Assembly (NCBI RefSeq): GCF_007752935.1
Contig: NZ_CP036319.1
Span: forward strand, 248,001 to 312,000
DNA length: 64,000 nt
Source: Crateriforma conspicua
GTDB lineage: Bacteria > Planctomycetota > Planctomycetia > Pirellulales > Pirellulaceae
Direction: 5' to 3'
In this document: positions 8,942 through 18,815 of the stretch, in pieces
How positions within the stretch are numbered: position 1 is the stretch's first letter
Layout of the letters: every line of letters begins with the position of its first letter
Made by a program: the position numbers and the translations under genes
Notes under the pieces: generated by a model
The model's input: the letters and a program-made list of their open reading frames with translations, nothing else
Database searches by the model: none
What the model was told of the DNA's origin: nothing

Positions 8942-9020
8942 CATGCACGGGAGGACGGCTTGCGGCTTTTTTCGCAATGGATAGTTCACTCTCCGTCCCC
9001 CGTGATGTCGGTCGTTACAC
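8930..9020 (+). other. attC of cassette 14
   Basis: R'' GGCGAAC, R' GTTACAC, 91 nt; overlaps the end of the gene. Confidence 0.93.
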
Positions 9021-9583
9021 GGGGTCCGCTCTGATCGGCATCAGGCTTTGACTTTCGGGTGCGCGGTCGGCCGGCTTTGATGGTGAATCAAGATCCGATG
9101 CGGTGTCGTGTTTGGCGGTGTCGCTAAGCGCATTGGTCGTGCTCGGTCTTTCGCCGCTTCGCAATGTTGACTGAACGCAGAGACGATCACCACGTACCGA
9201 CGCTTTGAATCAATTGATACTTCCATCCGCCAAAGTGTTTGCGTCGGAACGTCGCGATCTTCAAGCCGATTCGGGCGTTGGTTGCGCGGTCGATTTGGCG
9301 AATGTGCTACGTTGCTTGACTCGTCCTGGATTCCACCGCGGTCTCGGGGCACTCTTCGCCGCCGGCCGCTGGATGTCTTCTTTTCGTGTCTGGCCGCCGG
9401 CTTCGGAAACCCCGATCCCGCAACGCTTTGGTCGGCTTCGAACGGAAGAAACACGATGCTTCGAGCCGTGCGACGTTGCCGGCTTGATTCGATGTGTAAC
9501 AATGCGTTCAACCGAAGCGGGGTTGAGCCGTCTTAGACGCTTCGCTGACCACGTTTCCAAGCCCCCGCTCGGTTAACGCGACC
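9014..9583 (+). repeat. Cassette 15: repeated cassette U
   Basis: 570 bp. Head PSAKVF, DSGVGCAVDLA, tail LRTEETRCFEP. + frame 9205-9576; the minus strand is open from 9511 to 9041 (156 codons) because TTCAAGCC near the end is TTCGAGCC here. Confidence 0.9.
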
Positions 9584-9590
9584 GTTCGCC
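9494..9590 (+). other. attC of cassette 15
   Basis: R'' GTGTAAC, R' GTTCGCC, 97 nt. Confidence 0.93.
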
Positions 9591-9622
9591 GACCAATACC
9601 GATGCTCAACCGGTAACGCTGA

Positions 9623-10135
9623 TTGATACGTCGCTACCTCATCTTCGCTATCTTGCTTGCGTCCGCTTGGATCGTAATGACCATGACGCACGAATTCGGG
9701 CACATCGTCGGCGGCATGGCATGCGGTGCGACGCTGACCGACTTCGACCTAGCTCCCTGGCGGATGCCCTACAGCTTGCATTCACCCGATCCGCATCCGC
9801 TCGTAACACTCTGGGCCGGGCCGCTGCTTGGCGTTGCCGTCCCGTTCATTGGGGCGGCAATCGTCCGTAGGCGCTGGGCGTGGTTCATCGCTGACTTTTG
9901 TTTGATTGCGAATGGCGGCTATCTCGCATTGGTTTGGATATCGGGTGATCGTTTTCTCGACACTCCCCGCCTGCTCGCCGCCGGGGCTCACCCCGGTTCG
10001 ATCGTGGTATATTGTGTGGTGACGATCGGCGTTGGTTACGTTTGGTTCCGGTCCGATTGCATTTACTTTCTCGCACCGCAACCAGAGAGCGGCGAACCAT
10101 GCCGTGCACCGGAGCGGCGTCAGCGCGTTTCTTGA
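9623..10135 (+). CDS. M50-like membrane metalloprotease (copy 1)
   Basis: Cassette 16, 170 residues, TTG start. An N-terminal helix is followed by HEFGH at residues 23-27, the zinc-binding HExxH, then a WAGPLLG segment (about 64-70) in a second helix, and two more helices. This is the layout of small M50 (site-2-protease-like) proteins, which cut substrates within the membrane. It is short, and the third zinc ligand usually supplied by an NPDG-type motif is not evident. The last 14 residues are encoded by the attC. Cassette 57 carries a diverged homologue whose differences are largely silent, so the protein is under selection. Confidence 0.75.
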   Translation: MIRRYLIFAILLASAWIVMTMTHEFGHIVGGMACGATLTDFDLAPWRMPYSLHSPDPHPLVTLWAGPLLGVAVPFIGAAIVRRRWAWFIADFCLIANGGYLALVWISGDRFLDTPRLLAAGAHPGSIVVYCVVTIGVGYVWFRSDCIYFLAPQPESGEPCRAPERRQRVS

Positions 10136-10179
10136 TGGTCAGTATTACTCTCGCCGCCCGGTGACGGCGGACGTTACCC
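10091..10179 (+). other. attC of cassette 16
   Basis: R'' GGCGAAC, R' GTTACCC, 89 nt. Arms GCCGT-g-CACCGG-a-GCGGCG and CGCCGC-CCGGTG-ACGGC. Confidence 0.94.
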
Positions 10180-10188
10180 GGCTGAATG

Positions 10189-10668
10189 ATGGTCAATCCG
10201 TACGAACCGTCGCATCTCGAACCAGAACCTACTCCAGTCTGGACGCAACTCATTCGGTGGATTCTTGAACCACCGCCAGTGCGTTTAACTCCTGAACGCA
10301 CATCACAATGGCTGGTCGACTCAATGGTGGGCTTCGTCGTGATTCTGACCGGTTTCGCGGTCGCCGGGCTCATTTCCGAATTGCTTCCGTTCTTGCGCTC
10401 AATGTCCTATCCGACTGGACTAGCGATAGGGTGTTTCCCATTCGTGCTGTGGCTGAACTACTGCCAATCCAAAGACTTCACGCTGCGAGGCTACTTGCGG
10501 CTGCTCGTCTTCCTCTTCGTGTTTTGGACACTCCAAGGTGGATTGAATGACCTTCTCCTTGTACCTGTGGCCATCGCCATCACTCTCGCTGCGTTGCCGT
10601 TCGAGATCGCTCTCGGTAGACTTGTCCTCTCCGCACTCCCCGGCTCCTCTGCCCAGAACCTCGGGTAA
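10189..10668 (+). CDS. Multi-helix membrane protein with NPYEP N-terminus
   Basis: Cassette 17, 159 residues from the second of two tandem ATG codons (10186 or 10189). Opens MVNPYEPSHLEPEP, then an amphipathic region and about four hydrophobic helices (44-66, 74-92, 104-120, 123-150). The TAA stop is in R''. No known family. Confidence 0.75.
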   Translation: MVNPYEPSHLEPEPTPVWTQLIRWILEPPPVRLTPERTSQWLVDSMVGFVVILTGFAVAGLISELLPFLRSMSYPTGLAIGCFPFVLWLNYCQSKDFTLRGYLRLLVFLFVFWTLQGGLNDLLLVPVAIAITLAALPFEIALGRLVLSALPGSSAQNLG

Positions 10669-10752
10669 CCATCCCGTGCACCGGAGCCGGGCTTGCGCGG
10701 TTTCACAAATGGAAGATCAACTTTCCCGGCCCGGTGACGGGTAACGTTCGCC
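10663..10752 (+). other. attC of cassette 17
   Basis: R'' GGGTAAC, R' GTTCGCC, 90 nt. Confidence 0.93.
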
Positions 10753-10812
10753 GGCGGATCACTCTCTTTCATCTGCAACTAAACCAATTTTGGAGCTTCC
10801 ACGGACGGTCCG

Positions 10813-11301
10813 ATGCAAAATCAGAACCGACACTTGGCCTTTGCCGCGATTACTGTGCTTTTCTCCGCAATTGCAGCCTTCGCCCAAGTTGATAGCCAGC
10901 TCGCGACTGGATTTGATCACTCGCGGATTGAAGAAACCCGGGGGTTCATGCGCGGATCTGGGTCGTTTCCGTCGTCTGGCACAAACGCATGGACATCGTT
11001 TGGCAGCCAGGATCTTCGCGAAACACCACCATGGCTACCTGAAGAAGGTACGCCTCCTCTGTCACCTCGCGACGCGGTGCTTGTAGCTCAGGCAACAGCC
11101 GCGGATTGGTATTCTGGACACGACGATATCACATGGTTGCTGACCAAACTTGCCTTGCTCCCCCTCGAATCCGACAACGGCAAATGGTACTGGCAGGCAA
11201 CGCTAGAAGTCACGAGAGACGGTCGGGACCGGGACGTCGACGTCGTGATTCGGATGGACGGAACTGTGTTAACGCGGGTTAACGCTCCAGGCCAGAAGTG
11301 A
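10813..11301 (+). CDS. Secreted hypothetical protein
   Basis: Cassette 18, 162 residues, ATG start. Residues 1-24 form a signal peptide ending AAFA before QVDS. The C-terminal half (about 88-155) alternates helix and strands (WYWQATLEVTRDG, VDVVIRMDGTVL) as in PepSY-like small domains, but I cannot make a firm assignment. Predicted exported. Confidence 0.75.
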   Translation: MQNQNRHLAFAAITVLFSAIAAFAQVDSQLATGFDHSRIEETRGFMRGSGSFPSSGTNAWTSFGSQDLRETPPWLPEEGTPPLSPRDAVLVAQATAADWYSGHDDITWLLTKLALLPLESDNGKWYWQATLEVTRDGRDRDVDVVIRMDGTVLTRVNAPGQK

Positions 11302-11303
11302 AC

Positions 11304-11392
11304 GGCGAACCATGCCGTGCACCGGAGCGGCGGCACTCCGTTTACCAATGGCTAACTTTTCACTCGCCGCCCGGTGACGGCGGACGTTACCC
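11304..11392 (+). other. attC of cassette 18
   Basis: R'' GGCGAAC, R' GTTACCC, 89 nt. Confidence 0.93.
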
Positions 11393-11402
11393 CACTGAAT
11401 TG

Positions 11403-11846
11403 ATGGAAGTCGTAGACCAAATTCGCAACGCATTTCCGGTCCACCCGATTCCAACGTCTGAAGCCGCGATCGAAGACACCTACTGTGTTGAGCACCTACA
11501 CGAGATTCTTGCTGGTCGTCCGTGGGACGAACCAACTGTGCAAGACTATCGGATGTGCGACGACGGGTTCTCTCTGCTTACGGTCGCTGGACTGGGCTAC
11601 TATTTGCCTGGCTACTTAATTGCCAAGATCGACGACCCAGAAACGGCTGACATCCTTGGTGAATATGTGACCTACACACTTGGTGGGACATCTGATTTTT
11701 GCCGAACACGAATGACTGAACTTGGTAGACTGATGGACCCTGCCAAAGGCGACGCAATCCTTGCTTGGCTTGACTGGTACGAAGCACGCGTGACGCCTGA
11801 TGCTCACATCGAACGATCACGCGAGACCGTCAAGACATGGGGGTAA
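11403..11846 (+). CDS. DUF6714-like protein
   Basis: Cassette 19, 147 residues, ATG at the first start inside the cassette. Soluble and acidic; contains PWDEPTVQDYRMCDDG and GLGYYLPGYLIAKI, patterns I associate with DUF6714. Function unknown. TAA stop in R''. An open frame extends upstream through the previous attC, but the cassette boundary rules that extension out as native. Confidence 0.7.
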   Translation: MEVVDQIRNAFPVHPIPTSEAAIEDTYCVEHLHEILAGRPWDEPTVQDYRMCDDGFSLLTVAGLGYYLPGYLIAKIDDPETADILGEYVTYTLGGTSDFCRTRMTELGRLMDPAKGDAILAWLDWYEARVTPDAHIERSRETVKTWG

Positions 11847-11930
11847 CCATCGCGTGCACCGGAGTACGCGAGTCGGCGGTTTTGAAATGGAAAATCTTTC
11901 GCGCGTACCCGGTGACGCGTGACGTTACGC
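11841..11930 (+). other. attC of cassette 19
   Basis: R'' GGGTAAC, R' GTTACGC, 90 nt. Confidence 0.93.
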
Positions 11931-11970
11931 CAATGATCTTTCAACTTGAACGACAACGTGAATCCTACTG

Positions 11971-13041
11971 ATGGCAAAGAAAAAATCTGCACCATCCAAG
12001 AAACGCGCGTCGACGCGTTCTTCTGGCACCTCAACCGCGCAAGCAAAATACCCTCGTCACAGCATCACGGACGCTCTTCGGATACCTACAGCGATCCTTG
12101 ATCAAAACGCTGGGAAAGTCTGCTCGGATGATCAAGCTGCGGGGTTTCTGGGCCTGAAGTCGGCGAAAGGGCCCACGGGCGTTGAAATCAGCTCTGCAAT
12201 CAAATACGGATTCCTAAATCGACCTGAACCCAGGAAACTTGAAGTAACGGATCTCGGACGGCAAGTGCTTCGTCCAACATCTTCCGAAGACGTGTCGTCT
12301 GGGTATCAACAAGCGATCCAGAATGCACCGGTCATCTCTGACGTTTACAAGCACTATCGGGGTGAAAATCTTCCCGATCGCCAATTCTTCGACAATGCGT
12401 TGGAAGATACCTTTAAGATCCCGAGAGACAAAGTCAGTGAGTTCAAGGATATATTCACGTCTTCGCTTCGAACGGCCTCGCTGCTTGAGGAACATGATGG
12501 ACGCGTTCGCGTCTTGGATGCGGCGGGCTCCGGACAAGAGGCGAACGAGGAGTCCGACGAATACATCGACAAACTTAGCTCCGGCGTTAAGGTTGCATCT
12601 GGCGACTCTTGTTTCGTGATGATGCCGTTTGCATCGCCAATTGGTGACTATTACTCGACCGTCTACAAACCTGCAATCGAGAAGGCAAAACTTGTTCCCG
12701 TGCGCGCTGACAACGAAATTTTCGGTGCTGGCAAAATCATGGATCAAGTTTGGTCTGGCATCAACGCAGCAAAGGTATTGGTTGCTGAACTTACTACCAA
12801 GAACCCGAATGTTTTCTACGAGCTTGGAATTGCCCATGCACTTCAGAAACCTGTTGTGCTCGTATCTTCGAACGAGGACGATGTTCCATTTGACTTGAAG
12901 CACATACGGGTGATCTACTACGACAAGAATGATCCTTTCTGGGGCCAGAAGCTGCTCAACAAGGTTGCCGAGAACATCGTCTCGGCGATCAGGAATCCGG
13001 AAGAAGCAGTTTTCGACATCTCGAAGGTCGTGGAACAATAG
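11971..13041 (+). CDS. TIR / nucleoside-deoxyribosyltransferase-like protein with N-terminal HTH
   Basis: Cassette 20, 356 residues, ATG start. Residues 1-30 are basic and disordered; 30-105 look like a winged helix (SSAIKYGFLNRPEPRKLEVTD); 105-185 form a helical middle. The C-terminal domain (about 210-345) has CFVMMPF (214-220), RADNEIFGAGKIMD (245-258), VLVAELTTKNPNVFYELG (269-286, with conserved Glu284) and DVPFDL (304-309). This set is typical of Rossmann-like nucleotide-processing domains related to TIR and nucleoside 2-deoxyribosyltransferase, often found in antiphage and stress systems. The activity is inferred to be cleavage of a nucleotide N-glycosidic bond; the sensor part may be the winged helix. 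It is the largest cargo gene but one. Confidence 0.75.
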   Translation: MAKKKSAPSKKRASTRSSGTSTAQAKYPRHSITDALRIPTAILDQNAGKVCSDDQAAGFLGLKSAKGPTGVEISSAIKYGFLNRPEPRKLEVTDLGRQVLRPTSSEDVSSGYQQAIQNAPVISDVYKHYRGENLPDRQFFDNALEDTFKIPRDKVSEFKDIFTSSLRTASLLEEHDGRVRVLDAAGSGQEANEESDEYIDKLSSGVKVASGDSCFVMMPFASPIGDYYSTVYKPAIEKAKLVPVRADNEIFGAGKIMDQVWSGINAAKVLVAELTTKNPNVFYELGIAHALQKPVVLVSSNEDDVPFDLKHIRVIYYDKNDPFWGQKLLNKVAENIVSAIRNPEEAVFDISKVVEQ

Positions 13042-13045
13042 AATG

Positions 13046-13135
13046 GCGTAACAATCGCGTGCACCGGAGTACGCGAGTCGGCGGTTTTGAAGTTGAGAAT
13101 CTTTCGCGCGTACCCGGTGACGCGTGACGTTCTGC
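13046..13135 (+). other. attC of cassette 20
   Basis: R'' GCGTAAC, R' GTTCTGC, 90 nt. Cassette start GTTACGCCA matches TGGCGTAAC over nine bases. Confidence 0.94.
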
Positions 13136-13151
13136 CAATGGAGTTTCTCCG

Positions 13152-13787
13152 ATGATCTACGAGCAATGGCGGAACGAACTGTTTGGTCTTGCACCCGAAA
13201 GCGATCCGGTCATGCATGAGCACTCGGAAGAATTTTACGCGGTGCCTTCGCAGGTCGCTTTCGATTACGTTGACCAAGTGCTTGTCGACCCGGATGTCCA
13301 TTCCGTGTTTACCAAGGATCAACTCGGCAAGGGCATCAGCACGATCTACTCAAACTGCTGCAGCGACCTTCCGTTTCTCTACACCACCGAGTGTGGCGAG
13401 GATCGCCGGGTCGCGGGGATCAACAACCTTGTAAATCTTTACCGAAACTACTTCGACAGGCACTGTACTGGGAATGTCACGGATATTGGCAACGACGAGA
13501 ATGATGGCCCGTTGGGATACATCTGCTACATGCTTTGGGACGTATTCGTGCTGTACCCCGGAAACGCAACCCCGGCGATGATCTCGGCTGCAATCGGCGT
13601 GATGCGATCGGCTCTCGAATCATCAAACGACAACAGCCTTGCTTCTGCGATTCACGGCCTTGGACATTGGGCATTCGGCACTCCCGAAGCCGTAACCACA
13701 TTGGAACACTGGCTGCAGAAGCCGACCACTGACAATCCCGTCGTGCTTCAGTACGCTCGAACTGCAACCTCCGGCATGATCCTATAA
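13152..13787 (+). CDS. Hypothetical protein, helical-repeat-like
   Basis: Cassette 21, 211 residues, ATG start. No signal peptide or membrane helix. The C-terminal part (AIHGLGHWAFGTPEAVTTLEHWL) looks like a HEAT-type helical hairpin; the N-terminal part carries CCSDLPFLYTTECGEDRR. Family not recognised. Confidence 0.7.
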   Translation: MIYEQWRNELFGLAPESDPVMHEHSEEFYAVPSQVAFDYVDQVLVDPDVHSVFTKDQLGKGISTIYSNCCSDLPFLYTTECGEDRRVAGINNLVNLYRNYFDRHCTGNVTDIGNDENDGPLGYICYMLWDVFVLYPGNATPAMISAAIGVMRSALESSNDNSLASAIHGLGHWAFGTPEAVTTLEHWLQKPTTDNPVVLQYARTATSGMIL

Positions 13788-13789
13788 TG

Positions 13790-13881
13790 GCAGAACAAAG
13801 CGATGCACGCGGAGCCGCCGATCACGCGGTTTGCCAATGGAAAGTGTTTCTCCGGCGGCCCGGTGATCGCGATCGTTACAC
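13790..13881 (+). other. attC of cassette 21
   Basis: R'' GCAGAAC, R' GTTACAC, 92 nt. Confidence 0.93.
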
Positions 13882-14444
13882 GGGGTCGGCTCTGATCGGC
13901 ATCAGGCTTTGGTTTTCGTGTGCGCGGTCGGCCGGCGTTGATGGTGAATCGAGATCGAATGCGGTGTCATGTTTGCCTGTGTCGCTGAACACATTGGCCG
14001 TGCTCGGTCTTTCGCCGATTCGCAATGTTGACTGAACGCAGAGACGATCACCACGTACCGACGCTTTGAATCGATTGGCAGTTCAAGCCGTGAGTCTGTT
14101 TGCGTCGGAACGTCGCGATCTTCAAGCCGGTTCAAGCGTTGTTGGCGCGGTCGATTTGGTGAATGTGCTACGTTGCTTGACTCGTCTGGAATTCCGCCGC
14201 GGTCTCGGGGCACCCTTCGCCTTCGGCCGCTGGATGTCTTCTTTTCGTGTCTGGCCGCCGGCTTCGGAAACCCCGATCCCGCAACGCTTTGGTCGGCTTC
14301 GAACGGAAGAAACACGATGCTTCGAGCCGTGCGACGTTGCCGGCTTGATTCGATGTGTAACAATGCGTTCAACCGAAGCGGGGTTGTGCCGTCTTGGACG
14401 CTTCGCTGACCACGTTCCCACGCCCCCGCTCGGTTAACGCCGCC
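13875..14444 (+). repeat. Cassette 22: repeated cassette U
   Basis: 570 bp. Head AVQAVSLF, GAPFAFGRW, tail LRTEETRCFEP; near-identical to copies 54 and 63. + frame 14066-14437; the minus strand is open across the whole cassette. It is the last copy before a 13-kb stretch without U. Confidence 0.9.
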
Positions 14445-14451
14445 GTTATCG
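14355..14451 (+). other. attC of cassette 22
   Basis: R'' GTGTAAC, R' GTTATCG, 97 nt. Confidence 0.93.
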
Positions 14452-14492
14452 GAACCGAATATGACAAACTCAAATTGCACGCTACACGACTG

Positions 14493-14894
14493 ATGATCGA
14501 AGCAATTGCATGTTTACTGATGCTTCGGGGAGCGATACTTGGTTCAATGCGTCTATGGCGTCAAATTGCGCATCCGACTCAGGGCGAAAAAGGGAGGGCA
14601 TGGTTTCATGAGTCTGCTCCGTACTTACTGTCGCCCGCTGGATGGATCCGTGCGGCGTATTTTTATGGCTTCTTGATTTTGGCTCAGGTCGTTCTCGTAC
14701 TGTCTGCTCTGGCGTTCGTGTTTCTCCCACAGTCGTCAGCCTCAACGACGCACATTGTCTTGATCGCATTCCTAGTCGGCATGATTCGCTACACTGTAGG
14801 ATCCTTGTTTTTACTCGACGACGAGTACGGATTTTTGACCGCCTTTGCCAAACCTGACAAAATCAAAATTCCGGGCGTCGACAAGACTGATTGA
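14493..14894 (+). CDS. Small membrane protein
   Basis: Cassette 23, 133 residues from ATG (a TTG at 14475 is an alternative start). Hydrophobic helices at about 54-80 and 88-107 flank a short loop; a charged tail ends KPDKIKIPGVDKTD. No family recognised. Confidence 0.7.
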   Translation: MIEAIACLLMLRGAILGSMRLWRQIAHPTQGEKGRAWFHESAPYLLSPAGWIRAAYFYGFLILAQVVLVLSALAFVFLPQSSASTTHIVLIAFLVGMIRYTVGSLFLLDDEYGFLTAFAKPDKIKIPGVDKTD

Positions 14895-14904
14895 CAGGGG
14901 CATC

Positions 14905-14994
14905 CGATAACAATGCCGTGCACCGAAGGACGGGAGTCGCGGTTTTTGAAGTGGTTAATCTTTCGCCCGTCCTCGGTGACGGCTAACGTTATCC
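14905..14994 (+). other. attC of cassette 23
   Basis: R'' CGATAAC, R' GTTATCC, 90 nt. Cassette start GTTATCGGA matches TCCGATAAC over nine bases. Confidence 0.94.
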
Positions 14995-15060
14995 GACTGA
15001 AATCTAATTGCGCACACTGTCGCCGCTCGTTACCCGAAATAGCAATCTGAGAGCATAGCG

Positions 15061-15489
15061 TTGACTGACGTGTTCTCCCTCAAGCTTGCGATTTACTTCG
15101 TTGGGCCGCTCCTTTTACTTTACGCCGCGACATACCTCACGGGCGCGGTATTGACGCTTGTCTCGAGCATGGTCGTTGATCGCGAACTTTCACTGGATTC
15201 TGCGATGCAATCAATGGTAATCGTGATTTGCGCAACGACTTTTGTAGCGTCAATTGCTCATTGGAGCATCGGATCTCCACGGATGACTCTCGCATTCGCC
15301 GTTACGTCGTTTTTCTTTGCCGGCGGCCTCGTGTATTCTTACGCTGTCGAGGACTACACCCAATTCAACGAAAAACGCAAGACAAAACCGATTGGAATAT
15401 CTAAGGGGTTCCTGGTGTCAGGTATCTATTCCATCCTCTTTGCTGCGCTGACCATGTTCGCGATCTGGGTTGCTGGTGTTGCACGGTGA
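15061..15489 (+). CDS. Four-helix membrane protein (copy 1)
   Basis: Cassette 24, 142 residues, TTG start. Hydrophobic helices at about 8-37, 49-68, 75-93 and 114-138 with a polar loop DYTQFNEKRKTKP. Cassette 82 carries the identical protein. No family recognised. Confidence 0.75.
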   Translation: MTDVFSLKLAIYFVGPLLLLYAATYLTGAVLTLVSSMVVDRELSLDSAMQSMVIVICATTFVASIAHWSIGSPRMTLAFAVTSFFFAGGLVYSYAVEDYTQFNEKRKTKPIGISKGFLVSGIYSILFAALTMFAIWVAGVAR

Positions 15490-15503
15490 CACAGCAGAAC
15501 GAC

Positions 15504-15594
15504 GGATAACCAAGCCATTCACACGGAGCACGGCTTGCACGTTTTCACAAATGGATACATCACTCTCCGTGCCCGGTGATGGCCACCGTTCTGC
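15504..15594 (+). other. attC of cassette 24
   Basis: R'' GGATAAC, R' GTTCTGC, 91 nt. Confidence 0.93.
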
Positions 15595-15607
15595 GAAGAA
15601 TACTCAT

Positions 15608-16114
15608 ATGAAAATCCTCCCCCAATTCATTGCCATGCTCACCTGCGGCGTCATCCTTTCCGGGTGCACGGCCCCTGCGGCCCCTGAATACAGCGACCCC
15701 GATCGGGTTGCTGAAGCCTACGTGAAGGCCGTCCTCGCGAAGGATGGATCACACACCAAGCTCGAGCTCACCGACCCCGACCCGGAGCTGCAAAGTTTCT
15801 GCAATGCTGGCTTGTCGGCGGAATGGAGGGAAAGCATGCCTCCTCAGGTCACATTTGCTGAACGGTTAAACTCGGGTGTGAAGGGCCCGGGGCGCAGTGA
15901 GAACCTCGAGGATTACCTTGTTGGTCTCACCGGGAATGGACCATTCACCAGTTCCGGCTTTGTTTCCTACTTCGTTGAAATGAAGTTCGTTGGCGGCGAC
16001 GGGAAGGAACATTCGGCCGCTCTTGCCCTGCGCCCCGACCATGGAGGTCAACGTTTGACGAAGGGTAAGATGTTTGATTGGAAAGACGTAGAATGGAAGG
16101 TCGTTCCGCGATAG
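15608..16114 (+). CDS. Lipoprotein (copy 1)
   Basis: Cassette 25, 168 residues, ATG start. Signal peptide with lipobox LSGC (Cys20), so it should be lipid-anchored outside the inner membrane. The mature part begins with a helix (PDRVAEAYVKAVLAKDG) like those of small DUF4878/NTF2-like lipoproteins, though the match is not firm. Cassette 36 is an identical copy. Confidence 0.8.
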   Translation: MKILPQFIAMLTCGVILSGCTAPAAPEYSDPDRVAEAYVKAVLAKDGSHTKLELTDPDPELQSFCNAGLSAEWRESMPPQVTFAERLNSGVKGPGRSENLEDYLVGLTGNGPFTSSGFVSYFVEMKFVGGDGKEHSAALALRPDHGGQRLTKGKMFDWKDVEWKVVPR

Positions 16115-16168
16115 GCCTGTCGACTGGTCACGGGTTGTGGCAGCTGTGGTTGCATCTAAACACGGGAT

Positions 16169-16258
16169 GCAGAACCATGCGATGCAACGGAGCCGGGCTT
16201 GCAAGGTTTCACAAATGGAAGATCAGCTCTCCCGGCCCGCTGATCGCTACCGTTCGGC
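16169..16258 (+). other. attC of cassette 25
   Basis: R'' GCAGAAC, R' GTTCGGC, 90 nt. Confidence 0.93.
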
Positions 16259-16303
16259 CATCCAACCGAGACGCAAAGCGATTGAATTCGTCGAGGTATT
16301 CCA

Positions 16304-16669
16304 ATGACCCGCTACGCGCAGACTCAACCTCGCTCTCGACTAGAGCCCATCCAACGCATTGGTATTTGCCTGTTGACCATATCGATGCTCTACGCCGCAA
16401 CACTCGTTGCTTTGAATGTAATGACCGTCGTTGCGGTGTTTCGCGGGATCCCCTACGCGTTTGATTCGCTGATACTTGCATGTCCATTGACGTTGCCGCT
16501 ACTCGCCGCACAGTATCCGATTGCGAAGGGCGCATTCATGATGTGGCGTCGCGAGCCGTCGCCGACTGTGATTTGGTCGGCACGTCTTTCTTGCGTGCCC
16601 TTCGCTTCTCCGTTCTACTTTCTGGGAATCCCGTTTGGTGTCGCGGCATTGCATCGACTGCGCGAATAG
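16304..16669 (+). CDS. Small membrane protein (copy 1)
   Basis: Cassette 26, 121 residues, ATG start. Helices at about 17-47, 52-74 and 93-114. No family recognised. Cassette 99 carries the same gene. Confidence 0.75.
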   Translation: MTRYAQTQPRSRLEPIQRIGICLLTISMLYAATLVALNVMTVVAVFRGIPYAFDSLILACPLTLPLLAAQYPIAKGAFMMWRREPSPTVIWSARLSCVPFASPFYFLGIPFGVAALHRLRE

Positions 16670-16722
16670 AATCCCTCGTTCGCTATCACAACGGGTGCCA
16701 CCGCCCGTAGCGATAAAGGTTG

Positions 16723-16813
16723 GCCGAACCATGCGATGAACCGAAGTCGCGGAGTCGTCGTTTTTAACAATGGAAGATTAATCGCCGCGACTCGGTTATC
16801 GCGGACGTTCGTC
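16723..16813 (+). other. attC of cassette 26
   Basis: R'' GCCGAAC, R' GTTCGTC, 91 nt. Cassette start GTTCGGC matches. Confidence 0.93.
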
Positions 16814-16874
16814 GATGTAATGAAATGTCGGTTGGTCACAACGATGATGAGGTCCAACGCTTCTGAACATCTTG

Positions 16875-17162
16875 TTGCACATCGTTTTCGCGTTCGGATG
16901 CTTCGTGTCCGCGACTAACTTCTATTGGGCATTCCTACGGTATCCGGTACACCGAATCCGAGGAGGGACCGAAGACGACTACCGTTGGATCTCCGCGGCG
17001 CCGCTTGTCGGTTCGTTCCTGATCGTGGTGACGCTACCATTCCTCGATACATCACCGTGGATTTGGTGGCTGGGTGTCGTTTGTGCTGTGGCCGACACGG
17101 GCGGGATTCACTGGTTCGCGGTTGCGTTGGCGTGGATGGCGCTGACTGGACGATTGCGATAG
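16875..17162 (+). CDS. Small membrane protein (copy 1)
   Basis: Cassette 27, 95 residues from the TTG also present in cassette 86 (the TTG at 16872 is CTG there, so the second is the safer start). Three hydrophobic segments (about 2-20, 42-58, 62-90). Cassette 86 differs by only a few residues, for example W/C in the SPWIWW motif. Confidence 0.65.
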   Translation: MHIVFAFGCFVSATNFYWAFLRYPVHRIRGGTEDDYRWISAAPLVGSFLIVVTLPFLDTSPWIWWLGVVCAVADTGGIHWFAVALAWMALTGRLR

Positions 17163-17208
17163 AATGCGAAGTGCAACCCGTGTTCGACTTGCAGCGTAGC
17201 GGGGAGGC

Positions 17209-17297
17209 GACGAACCATGCCGTGCACCGGAGCGGCGGCAGCGAGTTTCCTGATGGTTAGTTTTACTCTCGCCGCCCGGTGACGGCGGACGTTATGC
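17209..17297 (+). other. attC of cassette 27
   Basis: R'' GACGAAC, R' GTTATGC, 89 nt. Confidence 0.93.
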
Positions 17298-17305
17298 CGT
17301 AATGT

Positions 17306-18466
<1,161 letters not shown>

Positions 18467-18773
18467 GAGCGGGTGCGCTGTCGTTCGTGCTTGGCTCCGA
18501 TTCTCGCCATTTTGTCTGACTTGATCCAACGCCGCCCTGCGGGGCACAACCAAAACAAGGACTTGTTGAACTCGCGATCCATCGATGTTGCGTCCCACTA
18601 ATTCAAGCACACGCAAGCTTTGCGACACCTCAGGCATCCAGACTCCTGCGATCGAATACGCTCCAACGCAACTTTCCTCCTCACTGAACTGTGAACCAAA
18701 CGGTTACATTTACATGGTCTCACAATGCTGGACTCCGATACAATGATCACTCCGATGGCTAAATCCTGGATGG

Positions 18774-18802
18774 CGGCGTCCCGCCGTTGTTTTCCCCTCG
18801 CG
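18774..18802. repeat. Interspersed hairpin element, copy 2
   Basis: CGGCG-tcc-CGCCG then ttgttttcccctcgcgg. Confidence 0.65.
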
Positions 18803-18815
18803 GGGTTGATGCTAG

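Noticed and set aside
9041-9511. Minus-strand frames of up to 156 codons across the repeated cassette
   Set aside because: Open only in copies 15, 22, 54 and 63; a TGA interrupts them in most others, and composition is Arg/Pro-rich as expected of a shadow frame.
12214-13194. 326-codon minus-strand frame
   Set aside because: Shadow of the TIR/deoxyribosyltransferase-like gene of cassette 20, whose motifs are clear on the + strand.
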